Of a stretch of 64,000 nucleotides of DNA, positions 53,280 through 61,055 are shown in pieces (the first letter of the stretch is position 1; every line of letters begins with the position of its first letter). The notes under the pieces were generated by a model. That model worked only from the letters and a program-made list of their open reading frames with translations. It had not been told where the DNA came from and did no database searches. A program made the position numbers and the translations under genes. The stretch is taken from IMG/VR virus record IMGVR_UViG_3300050821_024094, positions 1-64,000 of that record. One strand, given 5' to 3'. The stretch is from a virus.

Positions 53280-54124
53280 ACACGCTCAAGACGACGCTGC
53301 TCCTGACCGCAATGATGGCAGCGTTCCTCGCCATCGGTAATTTGTTTGCCGACACCGCCGGCGCGGTGGTCGGCTTCATCGCCGCCATCCTGTTCGGTGC
53401 GCACACCTACTGGTACGGGCTTCAGAACGCCGTGCGCACGCATCAAGCCAAGCCCGCCGACTTCGCCCGCAAGCGAGAGCGACAGTTGATCGAGCTGGTC
53501 AACGAGCTCGCGAGAAACGCAGGCATCCCGACGCCTCGCGTCTTCGTGTTCGACAGCGCCCAGCCGAATGCGTTTGCCGCCGGGCGCGGACCGAGTCATT
53601 CCGCGATCATCGTCTCGACCGGGCTACTGGCCTGCCTCGATTGGAACGAAATCGCCGGCGTGATCGCGCACGAGCAGGCGCATATCAAGAACCGCGACGC
53701 GCTCACGATGACGGTTGCCTCTGGCCTGGCCGGCGTGATCGCCTTCCTTGCGGGGACCATCGCCATGCTCGGGCTGGCCAACCGCCGGGGCGGCGGGATC
53801 GGTGCGATCGTGTTCGGCGCCATCATGGCGCTTGGGGCGCTTGTGCTCCAAGCCATGCTCGGCCGGTCACGAGAGTATGTCGCCGACCGTGATGGCGCAG
53901 CGATCTGCGGTCACCCACTTTGGATCGCCAGGGCATTGCGCCGCATGAGCGGAGGAACGAAGCAGGTCAATCATGCTGCGGAGAGCAACCCGGCTCTATC
54001 GGCCCTCTACTTCGTGAACCCTCTGTCCGGGGGTTGGGTGGCGAGGATGTTCTCGACTCACCCGCCCGTTGAGAAGAGAATCAGACGACTGGAGCGAATG
54101 ACCGAACACGGAGGGACTAAGTGA
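53276..54124 (+). CDS. htpX: HtpX-like membrane metalloprotease (M48)
   Basis: A 282-residue M48 protease. Two N-terminal membrane segments (about 7-24 and 28-46) are followed by the zinc site HEQAH (132-136), two more membrane segments (145-165 and 176-195) and the third ligand region REYVADRDGA (E200). Length and order agree with bacterial HtpX, which degrades damaged inner-membrane proteins. An HtpX gene inside a phage early operon is unusual; it could remodel host membrane proteins. It overlaps both neighbouring genes. Confidence 0.88.
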   Translation: MNTLKTTLLLTAMMAAFLAIGNLFADTAGAVVGFIAAILFGAHTYWYGLQNAVRTHQAKPADFARKRERQLIELVNELARNAGIPTPRVFVFDSAQPNAFAAGRGPSHSAIIVSTGLLACLDWNEIAGVIAHEQAHIKNRDALTMTVASGLAGVIAFLAGTIAMLGLANRRGGGIGAIVFGAIMALGALVLQAMLGRSREYVADRDGAAICGHPLWIARALRRMSGGTKQVNHAAESNPALSALYFVNPLSGGWVARMFSTHPPVEKRIRRLERMTEHGGTK

Positions 54125-54330
54125 AGCTCGCAGACGTTGACGTCCAAGACCTCATCACAGCGCTCCGCGATGAACGCAGTGTCGGTATCAGCGCAGCGCG
54201 GGAAGAACATCGGAAGCCGACGGACGCAGAAGAGATCACTTTCTGCGTCTTAAGGGCCCTAGAGTGCGCACTAGCAGCGGCGATTTCGCGGCGAGAGACA
54301 GAAGTTTACGACCCTACGTTGGGGGCTTGA
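54121..54330 (+). CDS. small hypothetical early protein
   Basis: A 69-residue helical protein with a GTG start overlapping the HtpX stop (GTGA). Contains VQDLITALRDERSVGISAAR and FCVLRALECALAAAISRRET. Last gene of the tightly packed rightward operon, followed by a terminator hairpin. Confidence 0.55.
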   Translation: MKLADVDVQDLITALRDERSVGISAAREEHRKPTDAEEITFCVLRALECALAAAISRRETEVYDPTLGA

Positions 54331-54336
54331 AAAAGA

Positions 54337-54366
54337 ACCGGCCAGAACCCGAGGGCTCTGGCCGGT
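54337..54366 (-). terminator. terminator hairpin between convergent early operons
   Basis: A 10-bp outer stem ACCGGCCAGA / TCTGGCCGGT with an inner CCC/GGG stem. On the minus strand it is followed by TTCTTTTTC, a good terminator for leftward transcripts; the plus-strand side lacks a T-tract. Confidence 0.7.
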
Positions 54367-54381
54367 CTAGTTGGCAAATGC

Positions 54382-54392
54382 TTCCCTACCAC
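54382..54392 (+). promoter_or_regulatory. start-associated motif (TTCCCTACCAC)
   Basis: Exact copy, 15 nt before a GTG at 54408, with AGGAGCAACG between. The gene behind it is uncertain. Confidence 0.6.
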
Positions 54393-54407
54393 AGGAGCAA
54401 CGAAGAC

Positions 54408-54563
54408 GTGTCACAGGGACACGCGCCCTTCGTAGCCCCGAACATGGATCAGGAAGCGGTGAATCGCAAGATGGCGCCTGCCCTAAATGTTAACGCCAGT
54501 GCCGCGACCAGGTCCGAGTGCAGAGCTTGCATTCGACCCGTTCAATCAGAACCTCCCGGCTAG
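54408..54563 (+). CDS. possible 51-residue protein behind a leader motif
   Basis: GTG-started ORF (VSQGHAPFVAPNMDQEAVNR... ending VQSEPPG) with two cysteines (SECRACIRP). It is supported by the leader motif and AGGAG but conflicts at its 3' end with the minus-strand ORF at 54490. It could be a truncated gene. Confidence 0.35.
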   Translation: MSQGHAPFVAPNMDQEAVNRKMAPALNVNASAATRSECRACIRPVQSEPPG

Positions 54564-54690
54564 TGCTTAGGCCGATGACGTCCGTCTCCGCCCCAAGCGG
54601 GCAGATGCAAGGGACGGCGCGGGCCTCGGAGACTTTGGCGGCCTTATCAACCGGCCGCTCGGCGGTGAGAACATCACATTCGGAGATCAT
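54490..54690 (-). CDS. small CxC/CxxC protein
   Basis: A 66-residue protein (MISECDVLTAERPVDKAAKV, VPCICPLGAETDVIGLS, then VECKLCTRTWSR) with paired cysteines suited to a zinc ribbon. The ribosome-binding site is weak. It is oriented with the leftward early operon and ends before the terminator at 54337. It overlaps the plus-strand candidate ORF by 74 bp; the zinc-ribbon pattern makes this reading the more convincing one. Confidence 0.5.
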   Translation of the reverse strand: MISECDVLTAERPVDKAAKVSEARAVPCICPLGAETDVIGLSTSREVLIERVECKLCTRTWSRHWR

Positions 54691-54789
54691 GGTTTGGCCT
54701 GGAGGTTGCCCAGGCACAGATGCGCGTCCTCGCGCGCGCACGCGCGAGAGATGACCGATCGGAATGTGTCTGGAAATGCGAAACGCAAA

Positions 54790-54810
54790 CGGGCCCCACC
54801 TGGGGGCCCG
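54790..54810 (-). terminator. terminator-like hairpin
   Basis: Stem CGGGCCCC / GGGGCCCG, 47 bp after the stop of the HTH gene, followed on the minus strand by GTTTGCGTTTC. Confidence 0.55.
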
Positions 54811-54857
54811 CGCAAGTTCCGCCGAATCTATTTATTTGTTAGCACGGTTGAGCAAGG

Positions 54858-55469
54858 CTAGCCAAGTGACATGAGACGCGCTTCGAGCGCCGCCGCCTCC
54901 AGGCCGTGACTTGCGAGAGCCGCATCGATCTGATCGTCAGCAGGCATCACCGCTTTGAGCTTGTGCGCGATCGCCACCATCTGGAGATCGCGCCGCTCAT
55001 AGACCGAGTTCCGGTGAAGGCCGAGTGAGCGAGCAATTTGCTGCCCCTCCTTCCCGGCCGCCATGCCGCAAATGATCTGATAGTCGCGGCGTCGGTTTTT
55101 CCCGACCAGGAGCTTGGGGAAGACGTCGAAGATGACGTGCATGCGCTGCACGTCCCTCGGCGTCGGCTGAGCGGTCCGGAGCAGAGAATCATTGCTCTGG
55201 TGCCCTGCCTCGATCGCGGCGAGCTCGGTGCGATAGGCTTCCATTCGCTCCTCTTGCGTGCGCGTAAATTCCGGCCAGAGAGACCGCATGGAGTAGAGCA
55301 ATGCGGCCTCCGGATCGGGGAGCTTCTTCATCGTCGTCATCGCCCGCTGGAGGACGTAGAAGACCAGATCGGTGGGTCTCACCCTTTCCTTGCCCTCGGC
55401 GACGAGAGCTTGGAGAGCATCCCTGAAAGCCAGGTGCAGGATCTCGGGGTAGTCCTTCTCCCCTGCCAT
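54858..55469 (-). CDS. HTH early protein (DUF6362-like)
   Basis: A 203-residue protein read from the ATG at 55467-55469, which overlaps the previous stop (TGATG). The C-terminal half has TPRDVQRMHVIFDVFPKLLV and an HTH, GQQIARSLGLHRNSVYERRD. The central WPEFTRTQEERMEAY and the HTH recall DUF6362 phage proteins that may act as late-gene regulators or sigma-like factors. It is the last substantial gene of the leftward early operon, which is where an activator of late genes would fit. Confidence 0.6.
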   Translation of the reverse strand: MAGEKDYPEILHLAFRDALQALVAEGKERVRPTDLVFYVLQRAMTTMKKLPDPEAALLYSMRSLWPEFTRTQEERMEAYRTELAAIEAGHQSNDSLLRTAQPTPRDVQRMHVIFDVFPKLLVGKNRRRDYQIICGMAAGKEGQQIARSLGLHRNSVYERRDLQMVAIAHKLKAVMPADDQIDAALASHGLEAAALEARLMSLG

Positions 55470-55792
55470 CACACCACCAGATCGTCTTCGGCCGGCAACG
55501 ATAGCTCGAGCCGCGCACTGGAGCGCTGCACAAGGTAGATCGCCTCCATCAGGTCGGGAGAGCGATCCTGGATCATGAAAACCTCGCCGCGTTCGTGCGC
55601 CAGACACACTTCGACCGCGAGAGCCTGGAGCACGATGCGCTGGTCGCCGGGCAGGTTGGAGAACTCGAGACTCTTGTCGCCGGCGAGGTTGCCTTGGTGG
55701 TAGATCGCGTAATCGCCGGCCTTCGCCATACGCAAGAAGACCTTGAACTCGTCCGCAGTGGTGACCGTGGTGGGTTTTTTCTTGGTGCTCAT
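55469..55792 (-). CDS. hypothetical early protein
   Basis: A 107-residue protein (MSTKKKPTTVTTADEFKVFL, GDYAIYHQGNLAGDKS, VLQALAVEVCLAHERGEVFM) with an alpha/beta pattern typical of small phage proteins near SSB. It has its own leader motif and is coupled to the HTH gene by a TGATG overlap. Confidence 0.6.
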   Translation of the reverse strand: MSTKKKPTTVTTADEFKVFLRMAKAGDYAIYHQGNLAGDKSLEFSNLPGDQRIVLQALAVEVCLAHERGEVFMIQDRSPDLMEAIYLVQRSSARLELSLPAEDDLVV

Positions 55793-55809
55793 TGGTCGAT
55801 GTCTCCGTG

Positions 55810-55820
55810 GTGGTAGGGAT
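55810..55820 (-). promoter_or_regulatory. start-associated motif (ATCCCTACCAC)
   Basis: Exact copy, 17 nt before the ATG at 55792, followed by CACGGAGAC. Confidence 0.65.
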
Positions 55821-55845
55821 TGTGTTGTGTGTTTTTTGTGAGAGC

Positions 55846-56295
55846 TCAGAAGGGGATTTCGTCGTCGAGCTCGTCGCGACGAGACGTCTGCGGACCATCT
55901 GCCGGCGGAGGAGTGCCGGCGTCCGCCGGGCGATTGCCCTTGTTTTGGTCCCAGGCTTTGCAGCGGATGATTTGCAGCTCGGATTTGAACGGCCGCAGCA
56001 CGACCTCGGTCGCGTAGCGTTTGCCACCACCCTGGTCTTCCCAAGAGCGGGTCTCGAGCTGGCCCACGATCATGATCTGATCGCCCTTGGCGAGGTACTG
56101 TTCGATGACCTTCACCAGGCCATCGGCCCAGACGACGACGCGGTGCCACTGCGTCTTCTCCTTGCGCTCGCCCGTGCTCTTGTCCTTCCAGCTTTCCGAG
56201 GTGGCGATCGAGAGCGTCGCGAGCTTCGCACCGTCGGCGAGAGCTTTGACTTCGGGGTCCTGGCCGAGATTGCCGAGCAGGATGACTTTGTTCAT
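55846..56295 (-). CDS. ssb: single-stranded DNA-binding protein
   Basis: A 149-residue SSB. The start at 56293-56295 gives MNKVILLGNLGQDPEVK, the canonical OB-fold start; ESWKDKSTGERKEKTQWHRV and VIEQYLAKGDQIMIVGQLET are typical. The acidic C-terminal tip DDEIPF is the protein-interaction tail. It binds single-stranded DNA during phage replication, next to the helicase gene. A leader motif lies 9 nt before the start. Confidence 0.95.
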   Translation of the reverse strand: MNKVILLGNLGQDPEVKALADGAKLATLSIATSESWKDKSTGERKEKTQWHRVVVWADGLVKVIEQYLAKGDQIMIVGQLETRSWEDQGGGKRYATEVVLRPFKSELQIIRCKAWDQNKGNRPADAGTPPPADGPQTSRRDELDDEIPF

Positions 56296-56304
56296 TGCAG
56301 CCAT

Positions 56305-56313
56305 GTGGTAGGT
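56305..56313 (-). promoter_or_regulatory. start-associated motif (ACCTACCAC)
   Basis: Variant copy 9 nt before the ssb start codon; GGAGACCTACCAC reverses the usual motif and purine-run order. Confidence 0.5.
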
Positions 56314-56319
56314 CTCCGT

Positions 56320-57861
56320 TTATTGACTGAAGGTTTCAGTGTGAGGGTCGAACTTGAACGACGTTGATCCTCGATTGCCGAGGGCCTTGAAGCGGAACTT
56401 TTTCCCGTGGATGAAGGTCTCCCCGAGGGTCTCGTTTCGGTCCACGACGATTCCAATGTCGGGCTTATTGACCCAGGCGGCGGAACCGTCTGCGTCATAG
56501 AGGGACATGTCGCCGCTCTCCTTCATGCCGCCCGACTTGGTTGGGTGGACGACGACGATCACGAGCACGTCGTATGAATGGGCGAAGCGCTTGAGCGCGC
56601 GGATGGCGCGGTTTGCGTACTGCGTTTCGTTCTCGTCCTTTCGGCGACAGTGTTCGAGTTCGTTCCAGGGATCGATGAGCAGCACCTTGATGCCGTCCCG
56701 AATGACGGCATCGGCCGCGCGATCAATCAGCCATTCCAGTGTTGGGTCTTCGTCCTCGGTTCGAGGATCGATGTGGAAGAACGCGAAGTGCCGATTGATC
56801 CATTCGTCCGCCAGCTCGCGATCATCCGATGACCAATCCGGCCGAGCCTTGCCGGCGTGGTGCGTGCGCAGGATGTCGCGAACGTAGGGGACAGTCGGCA
56901 TCTCGAAGCTCGCAATGCCGGCGTTCCAGTGATGGAGCTTCACGGTCTGGCAGAGGGTTTGCAGCGTCCAGGTCGACTTGCCAGAGCCGGGCGCACCGAG
57001 CACGACCATGAACATCCCGGTCGCCAGCATGATCGAGCACAGGCCGGGCGCATGAGCGGGCGTGTCGAGGCGGCCAAAGCCAGTCGAGTAGACGGTCGGC
57101 GGTGGCGCGTCCGGGAAGTCGCGCAGGTGATAGATGCCGCGCACCGGGAACGGCGCTGCGTCATGGATCAACCGGCAGACGGCGCTGGCGCCTTGCTGCT
57201 TGAGCACCTCGTTGGCGTCCGGCTTCTCGCCCTTGAGGTCGGGGAAGCGAACGAACGAGCAGCGCACGCGACCGAGGCGGCGGGCGATTTCGTCTCGGAG
57301 CCGCTCTCCCTGCTCGTCACCATCGGTGAACAGGATGTGGCGCTTGATCTCCTTGAGCCGGTCCCAATTGTTGAAGATGTAGCTGTACTTGTCGTCGTGC
57401 TCGGGGTCGATGTCGTCGGCAGTCTGCGGCACAGGAGGGAATGGCTTGCCGTTCTTGTCACGCGCAGCCGGCGCACCATCCGGCACGGAGACGACGAAGG
57501 GATAACCCGCCTGGATCACTGCGAGGCAATCGGGCTCGCCCTCCACCCAGACCAGCGCAGCCTCGCCCGTTTTGAGCGCGGGATCATCGAGGACGTCGGA
57601 GTTGTAGAGCGTCTTCTTGCCGCCCACCTTCTGCCACAGCCGCTTGCCGGCGGCGCGATACTTGGCGTTTACCTCCTGGCCGGCTTCGAGATACGGAAAG
57701 ACGAGGATATCGCCGTTCGCGTCAGCGACGACCACGTTCTCGGGGTTTGCTTCATCGCCACGACGCTCGAGCCGACCGCTGAAGACTCCCATACGTAGGA
57801 CGGTCTCGACGTCGATCGCTCGGCCTTCGAACCACGCCAAAGCTCTTGGATTGACCGTCAT
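56320..57861 (-). CDS. Toprim primase-helicase
   Basis: A 513-residue replicative protein read from the ATG at 57859-57861 with GGAGG 8 nt upstream. The Toprim part has EGEPD (107-111) and DGDEQGE (180-186); the RecA-like helicase part has Walker A GAPGSGKST (289-297), LLIDPWNELEH (Walker B) and VIVVVHPTK. This is the layout of T7 gp4/Twinkle proteins, but the N-terminal zinc finger is encoded in the overlapping upstream ORF in another frame. It unwinds DNA and may prime lagging-strand synthesis. Confidence 0.88.
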   Translation of the reverse strand: MTVNPRALAWFEGRAIDVETVLRMGVFSGRLERRGDEANPENVVVADANGDILVFPYLEAGQEVNAKYRAAGKRLWQKVGGKKTLYNSDVLDDPALKTGEAALVWVEGEPDCLAVIQAGYPFVVSVPDGAPAARDKNGKPFPPVPQTADDIDPEHDDKYSYIFNNWDRLKEIKRHILFTDGDEQGERLRDEIARRLGRVRCSFVRFPDLKGEKPDANEVLKQQGASAVCRLIHDAAPFPVRGIYHLRDFPDAPPPTVYSTGFGRLDTPAHAPGLCSIMLATGMFMVVLGAPGSGKSTWTLQTLCQTVKLHHWNAGIASFEMPTVPYVRDILRTHHAGKARPDWSSDDRELADEWINRHFAFFHIDPRTEDEDPTLEWLIDRAADAVIRDGIKVLLIDPWNELEHCRRKDENETQYANRAIRALKRFAHSYDVLVIVVVHPTKSGGMKESGDMSLYDADGSAAWVNKPDIGIVVDRNETLGETFIHGKKFRFKALGNRGSTSFKFDPHTETFSQ

Positions 57862-58066
57862 ACCGCCGCCCTCCAGTCCAGCCGCAGTTGAAGCAATTCC
57901 AGACCACGCCCTCGCCATCGATCCGCACGGACAGGCAAGGTTCTCGCTTGCGCTTTCGTTTGTGTGAGCATTCGGGGCATAGGGCTTTCTGGTTTCCGTT
58001 TCGGTGTGGTCGGGCGTTGATGTGGAACTCGTTGAGGATGTCACTCGCACTCAGGGTGTCAGACAT
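57752..58066 (-). CDS. primase zinc-binding domain protein
   Basis: A 104-residue protein. Residues 1-65 form the CHC2-like zinc domain of phage primases: ILNEFHINARPHRNGNQKAL, CPECSH and CFNCGWTGG. In most phages this is followed in frame by the Toprim-helicase. Here the frame continues for about 42 further residues of arginine-rich sequence overlapping the helicase start by 110 bp. It may function as a separate zinc subunit, or be joined by frameshifting. Confidence 0.75.
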   Translation of the reverse strand: MSDTLSASDILNEFHINARPHRNGNQKALCPECSHKRKRKREPCLSVRIDGEGVVWNCFNCGWTGGRRYDGQSKSFGVVRRPSDRRRDRPTYGSLQRSARASWR

Positions 58067-58074
58067 GCGGCGCC

Positions 58075-58920
58075 TCAGATGTGAAAGGAGCGCTTCGGCG
58101 CCGAGCCTGGAGGTGGTCGCCTCGACCGGAACTCGACCTCGTTGCCAACCCAGGTGCGGAACGCCGCTCGCCAGTCCACGAACCTATTGCCCTTCGCCGT
58201 GTGGTGATCTCGAAAGCGTAGGAACATCCGATCGAGTTCGGGATCGGCGAAGCCGCGCTCTTGCCCGAAGGCGCGCAGGGCGTCGTCAAGAGCGAAGCCT
58301 TCCGGCCAAGCGGTCGCCACGCTGCGCGGCTTGCGTTCCGCCCTCGCCTTGGATGGGATGTTGATCGGGTTCGCCGCCCCCAACAAATCCGTGGCGGGCG
58401 TCCCCTCCCGCGAGGGAGGGGATAAGGCGAGGGTTTCTTTCTGTTCTTGTTCTTGTTTATGTAAGTGTAAGTGTGCATCGGAAGCCATTGGGGGAGCATT
58501 GGCTACCTGATCGGTAGGCGATAACTTGGCTATAGGTTGCCTATCGGTGTTTTGTTGATTTGACTTAGCTTTTCCCCACCGACGAGAAGCGCCCTCCACG
58601 CCACCATCGGATTGAGATTTCGTGCGCGTTTTTTGAGTGGCAATTTCCTCCGCAGCGACCGGGTTAAAAAGGCGACCGTTTTCCGTAGTGGCGAGCTTGC
58701 CGGCCGTGATCAGACTGGCGACCGCAGCCGCCACTTTCCTTTCCGAAAGGTGGGCGCGCAGAGCCAGTGAACGGGCCGTCTCCGCGATCGGGCCGCCCAC
58801 CTCGTACATGCGCAAGATGGCGATGACGTAGGTGTAGCCTTCCTCTGCGGTCATCGCGGAGAGCGCCCCGAGCAGCTTGGTCGGATAGCATGGGAACCAC
58901 GGAAGGCGCTCCTCGCTCAT
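58075..58920 (-). CDS. DUF1376 replication initiator-type protein
   Basis: A 281-residue protein. The N-terminal DUF1376 domain has LPWFPCYPTKLLGALSAMTA (5-24) and the EEGYTYVIAILRMYEVGGPI segment. The middle is a disordered linker rich in Q/S/P, and the C-terminal part (ELDRMFLRFRDHHTAKGNRF, then VDWRAAFRTWVGNEV) is the DnaT-like region that recruits helicase in phage replisomes. Its place before the primase and helicase genes supports a replication-initiation or helicase-loading role. Confidence 0.85.
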   Translation of the reverse strand: MSEERLPWFPCYPTKLLGALSAMTAEEGYTYVIAILRMYEVGGPIAETARSLALRAHLSERKVAAAVASLITAGKLATTENGRLFNPVAAEEIATQKTRTKSQSDGGVEGASRRWGKAKSNQQNTDRQPIAKLSPTDQVANAPPMASDAHLHLHKQEQEQKETLALSPPSREGTPATDLLGAANPINIPSKARAERKPRSVATAWPEGFALDDALRAFGQERGFADPELDRMFLRFRDHHTAKGNRFVDWRAAFRTWVGNEVEFRSRRPPPGSAPKRSFHI

Positions 58921-59213
58921 GCCGCCCTCCGTTCACGCATTGGGAAGAAGCCGCGCATGCGCAGGTGGCTGGCGACGAACCAACGGGCGAGCGGAGCCGT
59001 CCAATGGTCGTTGCACTTGAACTCGCGATCACCCCTCTCGACCCGACGGTGCCATCGGATGCGATGAAGAATGGCGTCGGACGAGTAGTGCTTGAAACCC
59101 GATGAGCGGACCTCGAAGGCGAAACGCTCGAACAGACTGCACACGTCTTCGGGGATGCCCTCCGGCATCTGGACCGGCTCCAAGCTGGCGCAGAGATCCA
59201 CGAGGTCCATCAT
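58917..59213 (-). CDS. conserved hypothetical phage protein
   Basis: A 98-residue protein starting MMDLVDLCASLEPVQM at the ATG at 59211-59213, with ATGA overlaps on both sides. The C-terminal 60 residues (KHYSSDAILHRIRWHRRVER, CNDHWTAPLARWFVASHLRM, RGFFPMRER) are a conserved phage block whose function is not known; the basic aromatic composition suggests nucleic-acid binding. Confidence 0.65.
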   Translation of the reverse strand: MMDLVDLCASLEPVQMPEGIPEDVCSLFERFAFEVRSSGFKHYSSDAILHRIRWHRRVERGDREFKCNDHWTAPLARWFVASHLRMRGFFPMRERRAA

Positions 59214-59836
59214 GCTGCCTCCGCTGGCGTGTGGTCCTCCCAGGAGACGCGGCGGACCTCGTAGTGGTCGCAGCGGTGCTCGCGGTCCCAGACGAACCAG
59301 GCGAACGCCATACCGCTGTTTGCCTTCCGCCCTTCCCAGCCGGCGCGGTGCATCATCGGGAGCCGCTTGCGGAACACCCAAACGCGGGCGAGGTGACCGC
59401 CATCGAGTGCGAAGCGGCGAGCTTGGCCTGCCTCTGAGCGGCTGTTGCCACCCTCCAGGAACGCGAGGCGCAAGAGGAAGTAGACCCGCGGCACCATCCC
59501 GATCGCCTTCTCAGCAAAGCGCGCTGCGAGCTTGAACGGCGGATTGGTGATGATCGCCTCGGCGCCCATCCACGCCCTTCGCTCCAACAGGAAATCACAG
59601 CCGGCTTCCGATTCCGGGCAGCCGTAGTCGCGGAGATCGCTGGCATAGACGGTGTGTCCAGCGTCGCGTAGCACGCGCACGATGGCGCCAGGCCCACAGG
59701 CGGGCTCCCAGATTTTCCGTGGCAGGCGCTCGACACCCATGAGCGCGTGGACGGCGACGGCCGGCGTCTCATAGAGATCGTCGCCGCGAGCGGCGAGCTT
59801 GTCTCGTTTATTGCCGAGTGAGGAATCCAATGGCAC
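59210..59836 (-). CDS. phage N6-adenine methyltransferase-like protein
   Basis: A 208-residue class I methyltransferase with the SAM motif WEPACGPGAI (43-52), YASDLRDYG (acidic loop) and the catalytic NPPF (98-101). It resembles phage Dam-like or SAM-dependent DNA adenine methylases. It sits next to the GcrA homologue, whose host counterpart works with adenine methylation at GANTC sites. Target sequence is unknown. Confidence 0.8.
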   Translation of the reverse strand: MPLDSSLGNKRDKLAARGDDLYETPAVAVHALMGVERLPRKIWEPACGPGAIVRVLRDAGHTVYASDLRDYGCPESEAGCDFLLERRAWMGAEAIITNPPFKLAARFAEKAIGMVPRVYFLLRLAFLEGGNSRSEAGQARRFALDGGHLARVWVFRKRLPMMHRAGWEGRKANSGMAFAWFVWDREHRCDHYEVRRVSWEDHTPAEAA

Positions 59837-59842
59837 GAGCGC

Positions 59843-60346
59843 TCACCTCGCCTTCGGATGGCGATACGCGATGCGGGCATGGAACGTGCAGTAGGGCTTG
59901 CACTCGCCCTCACCCGCCGCATTGCCGCAGAAAGCGAAGCCGTCCTCGAGCGGATCTCCGAGCGGGAAATGACATTTGATCGAGGAGAGCTCGATGATGG
60001 AGCAGTTAAGCTCGGGCATCGGCGATGCGACATCGACTGCATCGTAGAAAGCCGGCCGCACACGCCGCTCATAGGCACGCGCAGTGGAGCGACGCACACG
60101 TGCCTCTCTCGGTTTGCGCGAGACAACGAGCAGGAGACGGTGCGCCTTGCCGATGCAGGCGTTCCGCGTCAGTACGCCACCGTGCTCCTCGTTGATCCGC
60201 TCGGCGATCAGCGAGAAAGAGATGCCCTCGGAAATGAGCGCCTTAAGCATTTCGGTCCGCTCGGCGGTCCAGGTCGTATTGTTGCGACCGGCGGGCTTGT
60301 GGACCGGGGTGGCGTACTGCGGCGCGACCATGACGTGCATGTTCAT
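59843..60346 (-). CDS. gcrA: GcrA cell-cycle regulator homologue
   Basis: A 167-residue GcrA-like protein. It starts at the ATG at 60344-60346, overlapping the resolvase stop (ATGA). The N-terminal HTH (TTWTAERTEMLKALISEGIS, LTRNACIGKAHRLLL) and the C-terminal SIKCHFPLGDPLEDGFAFCG and PYCTFHARIAYR segments match GcrA, which associates with sigma70 at methylated GANTC promoters in alphaproteobacteria. A phage copy could redirect host transcription or promote phage promoters. Confidence 0.88.
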   Translation of the reverse strand: MNMHVMVAPQYATPVHKPAGRNNTTWTAERTEMLKALISEGISFSLIAERINEEHGGVLTRNACIGKAHRLLLVVSRKPREARVRRSTARAYERRVRPAFYDAVDVASPMPELNCSIIELSSIKCHFPLGDPLEDGFAFCGNAAGEGECKPYCTFHARIAYRHPKAR

Positions 60347-60825
60347 ACGAACGCTCTCCTGGCTTGACGGGCGCGGTACCACGCGAGAAGCGCGGCCTCG
60401 GCGAGGTTGTGGTCTTTCTTGAAAGCAAACAGCGAAGCGCGCTGCGGAAACATCTCGATCGCGCGCTGACGGCTGAGCTCGCCGTCCTTGGTCAGGCCGA
60501 GTGCCTTCTTCCAAACGCGGGGCTCAGCCTTGAAGAGTGGGATGCCGAACAGCATGACGGTCGCGCGCAGTGATCCGTTGGCGTCGCCGAAGCGAAACGT
60601 CGAGGAGAGGCCCTGCCCCGGCATTGCGCCGACGCGCTCCAGGATGGCCTCGGTCGGTCGCTGCATCTGAAGCCACGCCCACATCGCGTTGACGTCGACG
60701 TAGCGCTTGGAGCCCTCCCCGATCACCGGGACGCGGATTGCGCTGACGTCGTTGGTGTCAGGCGCGTACACCGCGAGCCCTCCTTCAAGTCCGGGGTCGA
60801 TGCCGAGGATGCGAGGATCGCTCAT
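60343..60825 (-). CDS. RuvC-like Holliday junction resolvase
   Basis: A 160-residue RuvC-family nuclease. The first catalytic aspartate lies in ILGIDPGLEGGLAVY, the second acidic residue in AILERVGAMPGQG, and the C-terminal acidic pair in FKKDHNLAEAALLAWY. Such resolvases debranch phage DNA before packaging. It overlaps both neighbours by four bases. Confidence 0.85.
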   Translation of the reverse strand: MSDPRILGIDPGLEGGLAVYAPDTNDVSAIRVPVIGEGSKRYVDVNAMWAWLQMQRPTEAILERVGAMPGQGLSSTFRFGDANGSLRATVMLFGIPLFKAEPRVWKKALGLTKDGELSRQRAIEMFPQRASLFAFKKDHNLAEAALLAWYRARQARRAFV

Positions 60826-61052
60826 TGACTGCCTTTGGTGATCTGATCGTTGAGCCTGCCGAGGATCGCGAGTGCTTCTCGCGGTCCGTGCCTGTCAGCA
60901 ATGAAGAGGACGATCGCCTCGACCGCGGAGGTCGCCGTCCGGAGACAGCGGTCTTCACCTTGCTTTTCAGTGAGCTTGCGGATCGCCTCGACGAACTTGG
61001 CCACCTCCTTGCCTTCCGGCTCGAAGGTGGGTTCGCCCCAGAAGCGGCTCAC
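60822..61052 (-). CDS. hypothetical early protein
   Basis: A 76-residue helical protein (FEPEGKEVAKFVEAIRKLTE, CLRTATSAVEAIVLFIADRH, LGRLNDQITKG). No known family. It sits between the dNMP kinase and the resolvase with 4-nt overlap. Confidence 0.55.
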   Translation of the reverse strand: MSRFWGEPTFEPEGKEVAKFVEAIRKLTEKQGEDRCLRTATSAVEAIVLFIADRHGPREALAILGRLNDQITKGSQ

Positions 61053-61055
61053 GAC

